A stretch of DNA of 24,525 nucleotides from CAZWRN01 sp964636275 (GCA_964636275.1 CAZWRN010000018.1:1-24525), one strand, 5' to 3'. Shown: positions 14,601 to 21,499, counted from the first letter of the stretch. Numbers and translations are program-made. Notes: generated by a model not told the origin, from the letters alone.

Positions 14601-15198
14601 TATGCATCAGCCGTTGTTTGATTTTAGGATCTGTCACATTTTGCGCATGTTTAGCCCAGTTGTGCCTTTGTACCTCAAAGTAATAATTGCCCTCACCAAA
14701 CAGCTCCAGGTAATCTTTCGCTACTTGTTCAGCTTTATCAAAATTGGGCTGATCTTCAAGCGCTCGAATAAATTCCCCCGCCGGACAGGCTGACAAAGCG
14801 ATCAATCCTTCGTGATATTTTTTGATCAGTTCCCGGTCAATACGTGGCCTGTAATAATACCCATCCAGCTGCGCAATCGAGACCAGTTTGAGTAAATTTT
14901 TATAGCCAACATTATCTTTAGCTAAAACAGTCAAATGATACGGATCAGCATCCGCTTTTCCTTCTTTCGAAGTGTGCGAACGAGGCGCTACATACATCTC
15001 ACAGCCAATAATTGGTTTGATCCCCTCTTCTTTACACACTTTGTAAAACTCAATCGCACCATACATGGAGCCATGATCGGTAATAGCCAAACTATCCATA
15101 CCCAGCTCTTTAGCCCGCTTAACCAGCTTTTTAATTTTGGAAATACCATCCAGGAGTGAATATTCAGTATGAACGTGGAGGTGAGTAAATTTGGCCAT
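11629..15198 (-). CDS. dnaE: DNA polymerase III alpha subunit (DnaE)
   Basis: This is the replicative polymerase. From ATG 15198 the protein has 1189 residues. The PHP domain opens with HLHVHTEYSLLDG, AITDHGSMYG, GCEMYVAP and TKDLHY, keeping the metal-binding His and Asp residues associated with proofreading. Catalytic aspartates are Asp417 and Asp419 in LPDIDADLADD and Asp574 in GLVKMDFLGIRNL, equivalent to E. coli 401, 403 and 555. NTRGSAAGSLVLYALG, HASVHAAGIVIAP, FRKAMGKKIPEEM and FNKAHAASYGLVAYQTAY follow, then helix-hairpin-helix and an OB-fold (IVGGVIQEVKRI). No dnaQ-like domain is fused. The frame has an upstream start at 15225, but residues before MAKFTHLHVHTEYS are not family-like. 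A perfect TTGGCC/GGCCAA hairpin spans the ATG. Confidence 0.97.
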   Translation of the reverse strand: MAKFTHLHVHTEYSLLDGISKIKKLVKRAKELGMDSLAITDHGSMYGAIEFYKVCKEEGIKPIIGCEMYVAPRSHTSKEGKADADPYHLTVLAKDNVGYKNLLKLVSIAQLDGYYYRPRIDRELIKKYHEGLIALSACPAGEFIRALEDQPNFDKAEQVAKDYLELFGEGNYYFEVQRHNWAKHAQNVTDPKIKQRLMHMQEVEDKTFQAVKELSPKLGIPIVATKDLHYIDQKDAEAHDAVICVQTGKFVSDVDRLRMVDTPEFYLASPEEMAKAYADLPEALENTVKLAEKVNIEIELGKAYFPIFEIPDGKDANDYLKELTFERAAQRMELDPERTERLNYELDVIRKKNYPTYFLIVADFMNWANSQGILTNTRGSAAGSLVLYALGVTDVDPIFYKLPFERFLNPFRPSLPDIDADLADDRREDVIRYCMEKYGEEKVAQIVTFGTMLGRAAIRDIGRVLGIPIGETDRIAKLVPPPKQGFHTSLEQHIKDVPELGQVYHSDPRYKKMLDLATHIEGTVRHASVHAAGIVIAPTEMTDFAPLQREAKGDKRVIQYDFHAAEEIGLVKMDFLGIRNLSILGRSIEYVRINRGVEVDIKKIPLDDPKAFELLGRGETMGLFQLEGAGMTKYLTELKPTTIFDISAMVALYRPGPLSIIPEYIARKRNPAKVEYFDPRMKDYLERSLGLLVYQDDVLLTSINIAGYNWEEADKFRKAMGKKIPEEMAKQKDKFLKGAVENGLTPERAQDLFKLIEPFAAYGFNKAHAASYGLVAYQTAYMKANYPVEFMAALMTAEYGDTEKIARAIDECKRMGIAVLPPDVNYSEVGFTIENVADLPKEQLDRAISKAGDGKDAKQAIRFGLSAIKNVGIGAIESIMKAREKRPFKNLADLVGRIDTRLVNRRTLESLVKAGALDTFGARAPQLLVMDKVLEDAHKAAKMTANGQGSLFDGFAQDHVDIAIELDLPTSEEMPFDQLLQFERELLGFYLHEPPYMAHLRVMKDYTSFQLRQLKEDEEISTEKTQIVGGVIQEVKRIFTKKNNQEMAFVRLFDGTGNIDCVIFPKLFAEVKDQLIVEQVILLSGKIDKREEDFSFLVNTVEDFDPEQARRLDLTEVQVEIPRDIDSKVLQQVNLSLKKYPGSAPISILIPNQTGTTFRKMNLAFTVEPGFELVQTIESLLGPGSIKIS

Positions 15199-15210
15199 AG
15201 TTACGGCCAA
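15191..15210 (-). promoter_or_regulatory. Hairpin over the dnaE start codon
   Basis: TTGGCC (15210-15205 read on the minus strand) and GGCCAA (15196-15191) form a perfect 6-bp stem with an 8-nt loop. The dnaE ATG straddles loop and stem: A and U lie in the loop, G opens the 3' arm. It could limit initiation. It may also be chance, given GCCAA in the second and third codons. Confidence 0.3.
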
Positions 15211-15319
15211 GCAGACTTCCTGCAAACAGTTACCTGTTGTTCCCCTAGCCGTTTTTAGAGTTTAACAGAATATCTGAAAGTTAATAAGTAGAAAAAATGT
15301 ACTCACTTATATAAATAAT

Positions 15320-15343
15320 AAATTGTTGAATTGTTAAATTGTT
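15320..15343. repeat. Three 8-bp units (AAATTGTT type)
   Basis: AAATTGTT, GAATTGTT and AAATTGTT in exact register between dnaE and gatB. The inverse of the AACAATNN array at 24405-24444. Confidence 0.75.
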
Positions 15344-15355
15344 TTAGTGAAAGAT

Positions 15356-16711
15356 TTAGGCTAATAACTTTTCTAAAATTGCTTTAGTTTTAGATGGATC
15401 GGCTTTGCCGCGGGTTTTTTTCATCATTCCACCCACCAAAGCTTGGATCGCATTTAGTTTTCCCTTTTTGTAATCAGCGACTGAGGCTTCATTTTCAGCT
15501 ATTACTTCAGTTGCCAATTTTTCAAGTTCGGCTTCATCATCAATAATCCCAGCTTTTTTCTCCAAAACTGCGGCAATAATTTCATCAGCGGTTTTTGAAT
15601 CAACCTGAATCTTTTTATTAACGATTTCATTCGCAATAGACTGGGCATCCACTTTACCTGCTGCCGCTTTGACTATACCTTCAAAATATTCCGCCAGTTT
15701 TCTGTCATCACTGAGAACGGTTGCATTATTTTTACTTATACCCAACTCTGTTTGATATCTTTCCAGTTTTTGCATTGAGAGCTCCGGCATCTCTTTTCTT
15801 AAATCTTCAATCTTAAATCCTAAATCTCCCGAATTAAATTCAGGCAAGTCTGGCTCAGGGAAATACCGATAATCATTGGCTTCCTCTTTAACCCGCTGAA
15901 TATAAGTTTCCTTTTTCACTTCATTCCAGCCCCGGGTTTCCTGTCTTAGCTCAGATTCACGACCTGCTTCGTAGAGTTCAATTTGTCGTTTAATTTCATA
16001 TTCCACCGCAGCAACCATATACCGAAATGAATTGATGTTTTTAAGCTCTACTCGGTAAGGCGGCAACTCTTTACTTGACTCTTGACTCTTGTCACTTGAA
16101 ACTTTTCTAACACTAATATTTGCTTCAAGGCGCATATCGCCTTTTTCCATATCAGCATTGGAAACACCTAAGTAACGAAAAATTCGCTGGAGCTTTTGGG
16201 CGTAATCTTTGATCTGAGAAGGTTCTCTAAAATCTGGTTCTGTCACAATTTCAACCAGTGGGACCGAACAGCGGTTGTAATCGATCAAAGTTTCATTTCC
16301 CGAATGAGTCAGTTTTCCGGTATCTTCTTCTTGATGAACTCGGTTGATCCGGATTTTAGTAACCTCTCCTTTATCATTTTCAACATCAATCCCACCATCA
16401 ATATTTAAAGGCCACCTTAGCTGTGAGATCTGATAACCTTTGGCTAAATCCGGATAAAAATAATTTTTTCGTTCAAATAACGATCTTTCGTTAACTGAAC
16501 AATTTAAAGCCAGACCAATTTTGATACAGTTTTTAATCGCTTCCTTATTGATTACTGGCAATGCTCCAGGCAGTCCTAAACAAACCGGACAAGTCTGGGT
16601 ATTGGGAGCTTTCCCAAAATAGTCTGCACTACAAGCACAAAACATTTTAGATTTCGTATTAAGCTCAACATGAACCTCAAGTCCAATCACGGTCTCATAC
16701 TTTTGGTTCAT
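15356..16711 (-). CDS. gatB: Aspartyl/glutamyl-tRNA amidotransferase subunit B
   Basis: GatB binds mischarged Glu-tRNA(Gln) or Asp-tRNA(Asn) and activates it for amidation by the GatCAB complex. From ATG 16711 it has 451 residues: YETVIGLEVHVELNT, a zinc site from Cys25, Cys27, Cys41 and Cys44 (CACSAD...CPVC), RKNYFYPDLAKGYQISQ, HQEEDTGKLTH, VPLVEIVTEPDF and the C-terminal YqeY-like tail. Its ATG overlaps the gatA TGA as ATGA, indicating translational coupling; AAAGGA lies upstream within gatA. Two stretches are unusual: residues 204-213 (VSSDKSQESS) and about 295-304 (GDLGFKIEDL) are encoded by degenerate 7-bp tandem repeats that also occur in polX, gatA and spacers. The first lies in a loop where related GatB proteins are shorter. 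Confidence 0.97.
   Translation of the reverse strand: MNQKYETVIGLEVHVELNTKSKMFCACSADYFGKAPNTQTCPVCLGLPGALPVINKEAIKNCIKIGLALNCSVNERSLFERKNYFYPDLAKGYQISQLRWPLNIDGGIDVENDKGEVTKIRINRVHQEEDTGKLTHSGNETLIDYNRCSVPLVEIVTEPDFREPSQIKDYAQKLQRIFRYLGVSNADMEKGDMRLEANISVRKVSSDKSQESSKELPPYRVELKNINSFRYMVAAVEYEIKRQIELYEAGRESELRQETRGWNEVKKETYIQRVKEEANDYRYFPEPDLPEFNSGDLGFKIEDLRKEMPELSMQKLERYQTELGISKNNATVLSDDRKLAEYFEGIVKAAAGKVDAQSIANEIVNKKIQVDSKTADEIIAAVLEKKAGIIDDEAELEKLATEVIAENEASVADYKKGKLNAIQALVGGMMKKTRGKADPSKTKAILEKLLA
15799..15826. repeat. In-frame heptad array inside gatB (NNAAATC x4)
   Basis: TTAAATC, TTCAATC, TTAAATC, CTAAATC in perfect 7-bp register, coding GDLGFKIEDL on the minus strand. Same unit and same reading phase as the gatA array at 17363-17390; both give GFKI(E/Q)D. 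Confidence 0.75.
16071..16098. repeat. In-frame heptad array inside gatB (NNNCTTG x4)
   Basis: TTACTTG, ACTCTTG, ACTCTTG, TCACTTG in perfect register, coding SSDKSQESS. A 27-nt stretch (16073-16099) is 26/27 identical to polX 22376-22402 and is read in the same frame. Confidence 0.85.
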
Positions 16712-18057
16712 AGCTGTGGTTTTTCCTTTCGCCAATTGGTTTCTTTCTCATACACCTCACCAACAGACAGCACTAGATCATCTTCCATATAATTTCCTAA
16801 AATCTGTAATCCTACCGGTAATCCATCTGAAAAACCAGCTGGCACTGATAATCCTGGCAATCCAGCCAAAGATGCTGGGATAGTGTAGGTATCTGATAAA
16901 TACATTTTCAAAGGATCATTGATCTTTTCACCCAAATTCCAAGCTACTGTTGGAGACACCGGACCGACAATCACATCGCACTTTTCAAACGCTTGATCAA
17001 AATCCTGTTTGATCAAGGTTCGTACTTTAGCAGCCTGAATAAAGTAATCATCAAAGTATCCCGTTGATAAAGCAAAGGTACCGAGCATGATTCGCCTTTT
17101 TGGCTCAGCTCCAAATAGATCTCGAGTGCCACCAAATCGAATACCATCAAACCGGGCTAAGTTTGATGAGACCTCTGATGACATGATGATGTAATACACC
17201 GCTACTGCATATTTGGTATGTGGCAATTCAACTTCAACTATGTCAGCCCCAAGTTCTTCCAATTTTTTAATCGCAGTCCTCACCACTTCTTCTACACCTT
17301 TATCCAACCCTTCGCCAAAATATTCCTTCGGAACTCCAACCCGAATTCCTTTTAAATCATTCTTAAATCTAGAATCCTGAATCTTAAATCCTTCCCCAAT
17401 ACAATTAGAATCTTTCCCATCCTGACCACTAATCCAACTCATCACAATCCGAGCATCTTCAACAGTTTTAGTAAAAGGACCGATCTGATCCAAAGAAGAA
17501 GCCATCGCAATGGCGCCATATCGGGAAACCCGACCATAAGATGGTTTAAAACCAACCACACCCGACAAAGAAGCTGGCTGACGGATAGATCCACCAGTAT
17601 CAGTTCCGAGAGAAAAAACAGCTAAATCAGCCGCTACAGCAACTGCCGAACCGGATGATGAACCACCTGGAACTTTGGTCAGATCCCAAGGATTTTTAGT
17701 AGCTCCAAAAGCTGAATTTTCACCAGAAGATCCCATCGCAAATTCATCCTGATTGGTTTTTCCGATCACCGAAACCCCTTTTTCTTTCAATCTTTCTATA
17801 ACAGTTGCATCAAACGGAGGTAAGTAATTTTCAATAATTTTGGAACCGGATGCAGTTCTGATCCCCTGAGTAGAAATCAGGTCTTTGATAGCAGCCGGAA
17901 TTCCTAAGCTGTCATCCTGAATATCTACATACGCATTTAACTCTGGATTAAATTTTTTAATCCGATCTATATATGCATCAGTTAGTTGCTGAGCGGTAAT
18001 TTCCTTTTTCTCTAAAAGTTCTAAGGTTTGTTTTAATGTCAGTGATGTTAAATCCAT
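16708..18057 (-). CDS. gatA: Aspartyl/glutamyl-tRNA amidotransferase subunit A
   Basis: GatA is the glutaminase/amidase subunit that supplies ammonia to GatB. From ATG 18057 it has 449 residues. The amidase-signature triad is Lys58 (GIPAAIKDLI), cis-Ser133 (PGGSSSGSA) and nucleophile Ser157 (GTDTGGSIRQPAS); spacing between them equals that of the Staphylococcus enzyme (Lys79, Ser154, Ser178). The N-terminal part is about 21 residues shorter: the segment between LNAYVDIQ and GIPAAIKD, normally a longer helix, is nearly deleted. Residues around 223-232 (GFKIQDSRFK) are encoded by a heptad repeat. An upstream GTG start (18108) would translate another heptad array and was rejected. Middle gene of gatC-gatA-gatB. 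Confidence 0.97.
   Translation of the reverse strand: MDLTSLTLKQTLELLEKKEITAQQLTDAYIDRIKKFNPELNAYVDIQDDSLGIPAAIKDLISTQGIRTASGSKIIENYLPPFDATVIERLKEKGVSVIGKTNQDEFAMGSSGENSAFGATKNPWDLTKVPGGSSSGSAVAVAADLAVFSLGTDTGGSIRQPASLSGVVGFKPSYGRVSRYGAIAMASSLDQIGPFTKTVEDARIVMSWISGQDGKDSNCIGEGFKIQDSRFKNDLKGIRVGVPKEYFGEGLDKGVEEVVRTAIKKLEELGADIVEVELPHTKYAVAVYYIIMSSEVSSNLARFDGIRFGGTRDLFGAEPKRRIMLGTFALSTGYFDDYFIQAAKVRTLIKQDFDQAFEKCDVIVGPVSPTVAWNLGEKINDPLKMYLSDTYTIPASLAGLPGLSVPAGFSDGLPVGLQILGNYMEDDLVLSVGEVYEKETNWRKEKPQL
17363..17390. repeat. In-frame heptad array inside gatA (NNNAATC x4)
   Basis: TTAAATC, TAGAATC, CTGAATC, TTAAATC in perfect 7-bp register, coding GFKIQDSRFK at a variable surface segment just before DLKGIRVGVPKEYF. 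Confidence 0.75.
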
Positions 18058-18100
18058 ATATTGGTAGTGAGTTGTGGACCGTAGCTCGTGGAATGCTTCT

Positions 18101-18128
18101 CTATCCACATCCTACACCCTATACGCCA
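18101..18128. repeat. Heptad array between gatC and gatA
   Basis: CTATCCA, CATCCTA, CACCCTA, TACGCCA in 7-bp register within the 75-nt gap between the gatC stop and the gatA ATG. The gap is otherwise featureless. Confidence 0.6.
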
Positions 18129-18132
18129 CGCG

Positions 18133-18426
18133 CTATTCTTCTGCAAAAACTCCTTTCGTTACAAAGTAACCATCTTTTTTATTTGGTGCATTTTTTATGG
18201 CATCTGCCTGGGACAAACTTTCACCGGAAATATCTTCGCGCATCACATTTTTGTCAGGCATCACATTAAAAGTTGGTTTCACATCTTTGGTGTCAACAGA
18301 GTTGAGAAGATCAATATAATCTAAGATCGCAGATAACTGATCAGCATATTTTTCTTCTTCACCTGAAGATACCGGCAAATTTGCCAGTTTAGCAACTTTT
18401 TTAACTTGTTCAGTACTTAATTTCAT
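18133..18426 (-). CDS. gatC: Aspartyl/glutamyl-tRNA amidotransferase subunit C
   Basis: GatC is the small subunit that wraps around GatA and stabilises the complex. The 97-residue protein has the family pattern: MKLSTEQVKKVAKLANLPVSS at the start, DQLSAILDYIDLLNSVDT, DVKPTFNV, and a C-terminal DAIKNAPNKKDGYFVTKGVF, whose last part contacts the active-site region. Start ATG 18426 is preferred over 18444 because an exact TATAAT ends 6 nt before it and the first residues then match the family. It heads the gatCAB operon. Confidence 0.96.
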   Translation of the reverse strand: MKLSTEQVKKVAKLANLPVSSGEEEKYADQLSAILDYIDLLNSVDTKDVKPTFNVMPDKNVMREDISGESLSQADAIKNAPNKKDGYFVTKGVFAEE

Positions 18427-18438
18427 ATCGGAATTATA
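18427..18438 (-). promoter_or_regulatory. TATAAT -10 box for leaderless gatCAB transcript
   Basis: TATAAT on the minus strand at 18438-18433, 6 nt before ATG 18426, and only a few bases after the stop codon of the upstream gene. Confidence 0.6.
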
Positions 18439-18444
18439 CTGCAC

Positions 18445-18900
18445 TCATGGATAATATAAAACCACCCGACATCTTTCCGATCTATCAGTAACAACTGATC
18501 CTTCAGTTATGCTTCGATTAGATTCAACATCTTTGATTTGGATATCTGAATTGTATATTTTATATAGTTCATTTACTCTTTGCGACAATTGGGAACGATA
18601 ATTACCATTAGTTAAATAAATTTCAATTGGCATCCCCATTTCAGCAACTTCTTCTAGGATACTGTTTATAGGTCTCTGTTGACGATTAATTGATAAAGCA
18701 GGCTGACAATATCTAATTGCCTGAGCCCGCTTAATTTGGCCATTAAATGATGCATTTGCCACACCCACTGCGGGTATAACAAAACCAATCAATAAAGTCC
18801 CCAATCCTATTCCGCCCATAATTAATTTATCTTTAAAACCAAGCGACTGATACTCAGACGCAATCCCAGATAATTGTTTGGATAAATTTTCTAAAGTCAT
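18445..18900 (-). CDS. Uncharacterised single-pass membrane protein
   Basis: Not recognised. The 151-residue product has a short amphipathic N-terminus, one hydrophobic helix at about 26-48 (LIMGGIGLGTLLIGFVIPAVGV) and a soluble C-terminal region of about 100 residues with a possible alpha/beta pattern (PIEIYLTNGNYRSQLSQRVNELY, CRVVLYYP at the end). Two Cys (in RYCQPAL and ERCRVVL) could pair if the domain is outside. An exact TATAAT (18913-18908) ends 7 nt before the ATG. It lies between htpX and gatCAB on the same strand. Confidence 0.75.
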   Translation of the reverse strand: MTLENLSKQLSGIASEYQSLGFKDKLIMGGIGLGTLLIGFVIPAVGVANASFNGQIKRAQAIRYCQPALSINRQQRPINSILEEVAEMGMPIEIYLTNGNYRSQLSQRVNELYKIYNSDIQIKDVESNRSITEGSVVTDRSERCRVVLYYP

Positions 18901-18946
18901 AAAGGAAATTATAGTACTAAATATACGAATAATCTATATTATAGGA

Positions 18947-19876
18947 TTAAAGGGTTCCACCCATTTCCCGCAGAGCTTTGACCCGCTCCTGAACCGGAGG
19001 ATGAGTAGAAAAAAGTTTGGCAAAGGAGTTTAATGCATCCTGGCCTTTAAGCGGATTGGTAATATATAAATGTGCAGTTCCTCTATTTGCCACCTCCAAT
19101 GGTTCTTTATCGCCAGAAATCTTGAGTAAAGCACTTGCTAATGCATCCGGATTACGAGTTAAAATAGCACCTGAAGCATCAGCCAAAAATTCTCTTCTTC
19201 TGGATACTGCCATCTGAATGAGCGTTGCTATCAGCGGAGCCAAAATCGCGGCCACAATTCCTAAAATCATAAAAATGGCATTACCTTTATTATCACTGTC
19301 TCTGTCATTACCACCAAACCACAGTGAATGCATATACCAGTCAGCAATCAAGGCCACTGTTCCCACAAGTACTGAAACAACTGTCATGACTAAAGTATCC
19401 CGATTGCCAACATGAGAAAGTTCATGTGCAGTTACCGCTTCAAGTTCCTGTCTATTTAATTTGTCCAAAATTCCAGTGGTAAAGGCAATCGCTGCATGTT
19501 TGGGATCACGACCTGTTGCAAAAGCATTTGGGGCTGAGTCTTCAATAATATAGATCTTTGGAGTTGGCAGTCCGGCGGCTATCCCCAGATTTTCCACCAT
19601 ATGATAAAGTTGCCTGTTACTTTGAACCGATACTGGCTTAGCTCCCGAGATACTTAAAACAATTTTATCTGAAAAGTAAAATGAACCAATATTTAAAATA
19701 CCGGTAAAAATCAACGCAATTCCTGTTAATCCTAAAGCACCTGTTGAGTTGTAACCCCAAGCTCTGGCAAAAACATAAATTACTCCCACTACAAATACGG
19801 AAAACAAAAACATGATCAACCAAGTCTTGAAGATATTAGAAGAAACATGATCCCAAGCAGTGTTCACTGTTGCCAT
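18947..19876 (-). CDS. htpX: HtpX-like zinc metalloprotease (M48B)
   Basis: HtpX degrades misfolded membrane proteins. The 309-residue protein has two N-terminal transmembrane helices (about 18-38 and 48-68), PNAFATGRDPKHAAIAFTTG, the zinc motif HELSH at 151-155 (His151, Glu152, His155) and the third ligand Glu229 in RRREFLADASGA. Two more hydrophobic segments (about 160-180, 200-222) lie around the active site. FSTHPPVQERVKAL near the end is also typical. TAGAAT (19891-19886) ends 9 nt before the ATG. LemA, which often accompanies M48 proteases, is encoded just upstream on the same strand, here separated by two other genes and a repeat-rich spacer. Confidence 0.96.
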   Translation of the reverse strand: MATVNTAWDHVSSNIFKTWLIMFLFSVFVVGVIYVFARAWGYNSTGALGLTGIALIFTGILNIGSFYFSDKIVLSISGAKPVSVQSNRQLYHMVENLGIAAGLPTPKIYIIEDSAPNAFATGRDPKHAAIAFTTGILDKLNRQELEAVTAHELSHVGNRDTLVMTVVSVLVGTVALIADWYMHSLWFGGNDRDSDNKGNAIFMILGIVAAILAPLIATLIQMAVSRRREFLADASGAILTRNPDALASALLKISGDKEPLEVANRGTAHLYITNPLKGQDALNSFAKLFSTHPPVQERVKALREMGGTL

Positions 19877-19936
19877 AGAGTAGCTATTCTACCATTTTTA
19901 TGGCTAAAATGCCAACAATTATTGAAGTTCTCCAAG

Positions 19937-19953
19937 TTTGGCTGAAAGCCAAA
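19937..19953. other. Small hairpin in the htpX-SET spacer
   Basis: TTTGGC (19937-19942) and GCCAAA (19948-19953) form a perfect 6-bp stem with a 5-nt loop. No T-run follows on either strand, so a terminator role for the lemA-SET operon is only possible. Another pair, CTTCGCTCGAA (19969-19979) and TTCGAGCGAAG (20018-20028), flanks the next 40 bp. Confidence 0.4.
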
Positions 19954-20010
19954 GGCAAGCTTTGCTTACTTCGCTCGAACAAGAAATGATACGAATATTG
20001 AACAAAAATA

Positions 20011-20096
20011 ATTATTTTTCGAGCGAAGCGAGAAATTACCTCTAATTAATGAAATTTCTCACAGTAATTCTATTTTAATTCGTTCGAAAAATATTC
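20011..20096. repeat. Dispersed palindromic repeat, copy B
   Basis: Homologous to 10985-11070 in reverse orientation, sharing inverted TATTTTTCG/CGAAAAATA ends and the inner GAGAAATT/AATTTCTC stem. It fills much of the 274-bp spacer between htpX and the SET gene, in which I see no gene. Confidence 0.75.
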
Positions 20097-20150
20097 TCTT
20101 TCGACCAAGCAGAACTTACTGAAAATCTTCGGGCATGGAGAAATACATTA

Positions 20151-20555
20151 CTACCTCTCTAATCTGGCCTGAAACCATAGTTTACTCTTATCATCGGGAT
20201 GACCATTGTAATTCACTACAATTTCCTCATCTTGGGAAATATCTTTAATCGCCACAAAGCGTAAAACTGAATTATCTACATCTTTAATATATTTCGCATT
20301 TGGTTCAAAAGAATGGTTGTACAAAGAAGCAAATCCGAGTCCAATCGCTGCTTCCGAAAATTTATGCCCCCAGGCAAAATAATATTCCAACAATCGAGTT
20401 TTGGTGAGATCTGAGAGCTGATCTTCGGGAATCAAAATTAATGGAGCTTCTTCGATCACTTCATCTTTTTTAATTTCATGTCTGGCAAACACTCCCAAAC
20501 CTTCAATAGATGATTGATTGGCGTAAATATTTTGTGAAGGGAAAATAAGTGCCAT
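20151..20555 (-). CDS. SET-domain protein (putative lysine methyltransferase)
   Basis: SET domains transfer methyl groups from S-adenosylmethionine to protein lysines. The 134-residue product is a bare SET fold: SSIEGLGVFARHEIKKDEVI at the start, GLGFASLYNHSFEPNAKY (the Asn-His-Ser and cofactor contact) and DEEIVVNYNG with the catalytic-type Tyr. There is no pre- or post-SET zinc cluster, but the C-terminal PDDKSKLWF may close the active site. It is the last gene of lemA - small membrane protein - SET, 5 nt after the preceding stop, so a substrate among neighbouring or ribosomal proteins is possible (inference). Confidence 0.85.
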   Translation of the reverse strand: MALIFPSQNIYANQSSIEGLGVFARHEIKKDEVIEEAPLILIPEDQLSDLTKTRLLEYYFAWGHKFSEAAIGLGFASLYNHSFEPNAKYIKDVDNSVLRFVAIKDISQDEEIVVNYNGHPDDKSKLWFQARLER

Positions 20556-20560
20556 CTTTA

Positions 20561-20803
20561 TTAGTAAGTGATTCTAGAAGGAGTAATTCTGTGTCTACCC
20601 CTCACATCCTTTAAATAAGTTTTCAAATCCAGACCCATCTCTACAACACCCGGCGCCATCAGGGATAAACCAATTATTGAAGCAAAAATTGCTACATCAG
20701 GTGATTGAGAAGATATTCCCAAAGCTATCATACTCACAACAAATCCATGGCGAAGATATCTTTCGGGGAAATCAGGAGTCACAGTTTTTTCAACTTTTCT
20801 CAT
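20561..20803 (-). CDS. Small two-helix membrane protein
   Basis: Unrecognised 80-residue protein: a charged N-terminus (RKVEKTVTPDFPERYLRHG), two closely spaced hydrophobic helices (about 21-32 and 37-52) and a basic C-terminus (DVRGRHRITPSR). Its ATG overlaps the lemA stop by one base (TAATG), so translation is likely coupled, and it is followed after 5 nt by the SET gene. No Shine-Dalgarno sequence. Confidence 0.75.
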   Translation of the reverse strand: MRKVEKTVTPDFPERYLRHGFVVSMIALGISSQSPDVAIFASIIGLSLMAPGVVEMGLDLKTYLKDVRGRHRITPSRITY

Positions 20804-21357
20804 TAGGAGAAATTAACTTTAACGTCTTTGCGTTCTTCTTCGGTGGCTTTGAAAAACTCTTCTTCTTTAAATCCAAAGATGCCTGCAATCCACATCGTTG
20901 GGATGGTTTGCAAAGAGTTGTTGTAGTCCAAAACATTGGTGTTATAAAACTGTCTGGATGCTGCTACTTTGGTTTCGGTATCTGAGAGTTCGTCTTGTAG
21001 CTGTTTAAAATTTTCAGAGGCTCGTAAATTTGGATAAGCTTCAGCTACTGCAAAAAGAGATTTTAATGCCCCAGTCAACATATCATTGGCTGCCGCTTTA
21101 TGTGCTGGATCTGATGCACCCACCAACGCACTTCGAGCTTTGGTGACATTTTCAAACACCTCTTTTTCGTGTTTGGCATAACCTTTAACTGTTTCAACCA
21201 GATTGGGAATTAAAGAAGCACGTCTTTTCAGCTGAATATCAATCTGAGACCAGGCTTCACGAACTCTATTACGCAAAGTAACAAGTGAGTTATAGGTAAA
21301 GAATAACCAAAGTAAAACAACGCCGAGGATAATACCACCAATCAAAAGAGGACTCAT
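20803..21357 (-). CDS. lemA: LemA family protein
   Basis: LemA proteins are single-pass membrane proteins with a coiled-coil-rich domain; function is unsettled, but they often neighbour HtpX-type proteases. From ATG 21357 it has 184 residues: N-terminal helix (about 4-22), then YNSLVTLRNRVREAWSQIDI, QLKRRASLIPNLVETVKGYA, the helical middle with NLRASENFKQLQDELSDTE, and ASRQFYNTNVLDYNNSLQT with FGFKEEEFFKA. The open frame reaches 21384, but an exact TATAAT (21370-21365) lies in that extension and ends 7 nt before ATG 21357, which decides the start. Confidence 0.94.
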   Translation of the reverse strand: MSPLLIGGIILGVVLLWLFFTYNSLVTLRNRVREAWSQIDIQLKRRASLIPNLVETVKGYAKHEKEVFENVTKARSALVGASDPAHKAAANDMLTGALKSLFAVAEAYPNLRASENFKQLQDELSDTETKVAASRQFYNTNVLDYNNSLQTIPTMWIAGIFGFKEEEFFKATEEERKDVKVNFS

Positions 21358-21370
21358 AAATAGTATTATA
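21358..21370 (-). promoter_or_regulatory. TATAAT -10 box for leaderless lemA operon transcript
   Basis: TATAAT on the minus strand at 21370-21365, 7 nt before ATG 21357. No clear -35. Confidence 0.6.
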
Positions 21371-21397
21371 CACCATTTAGACAAGAGAAGGTAGATG

Positions 21398-21497
21398 TTT
21401 GAAGTGGGAAGATAGAAAAGGAAATTAGAGGTTTGAAATTAGATCAACATTCTAACTTCCAACTTCATTATCCAGCTTCCAACGTCCAACACCAAAC
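21398..21497. repeat. Heptad-repeat-filled spacer between polX and lemA
   Basis: One set runs GTTTGAA, GTGGGAA, GATAGAA (21398-21418), then GAAATTA, GAGGTTT, GAAATTA (21421-21441). A second runs TTCTAAC, TTCCAAC, TTCATTA (21450-21470), one 6-nt unit, then TTCCAAC, GTCCAAC, ACCAAAC (21477-21497), ending next to the polX stop. Apart from the lemA -10 box, nothing else is seen in this spacer. Confidence 0.65.
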
Positions 21498-21499
21498 TT

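Noticed and set aside
12895..14793. Several plus-strand frames of 60-90 codons within dnaE
   Set aside because: They are antisense to a fully conserved polymerase gene and show no family features.
16712..16735. Longer gatB start
   Set aside because: The ATG at 16711 overlaps the gatA stop as ATGA and gives the standard N-terminus.
19459..19471. Copy of ATTTGTCCAAAAT (as upstream of lexA) inside htpX
   Set aside because: It lies in conserved coding sequence, so a regulatory role is unlikely; it shows the motif can occur by chance in AT-rich DNA.
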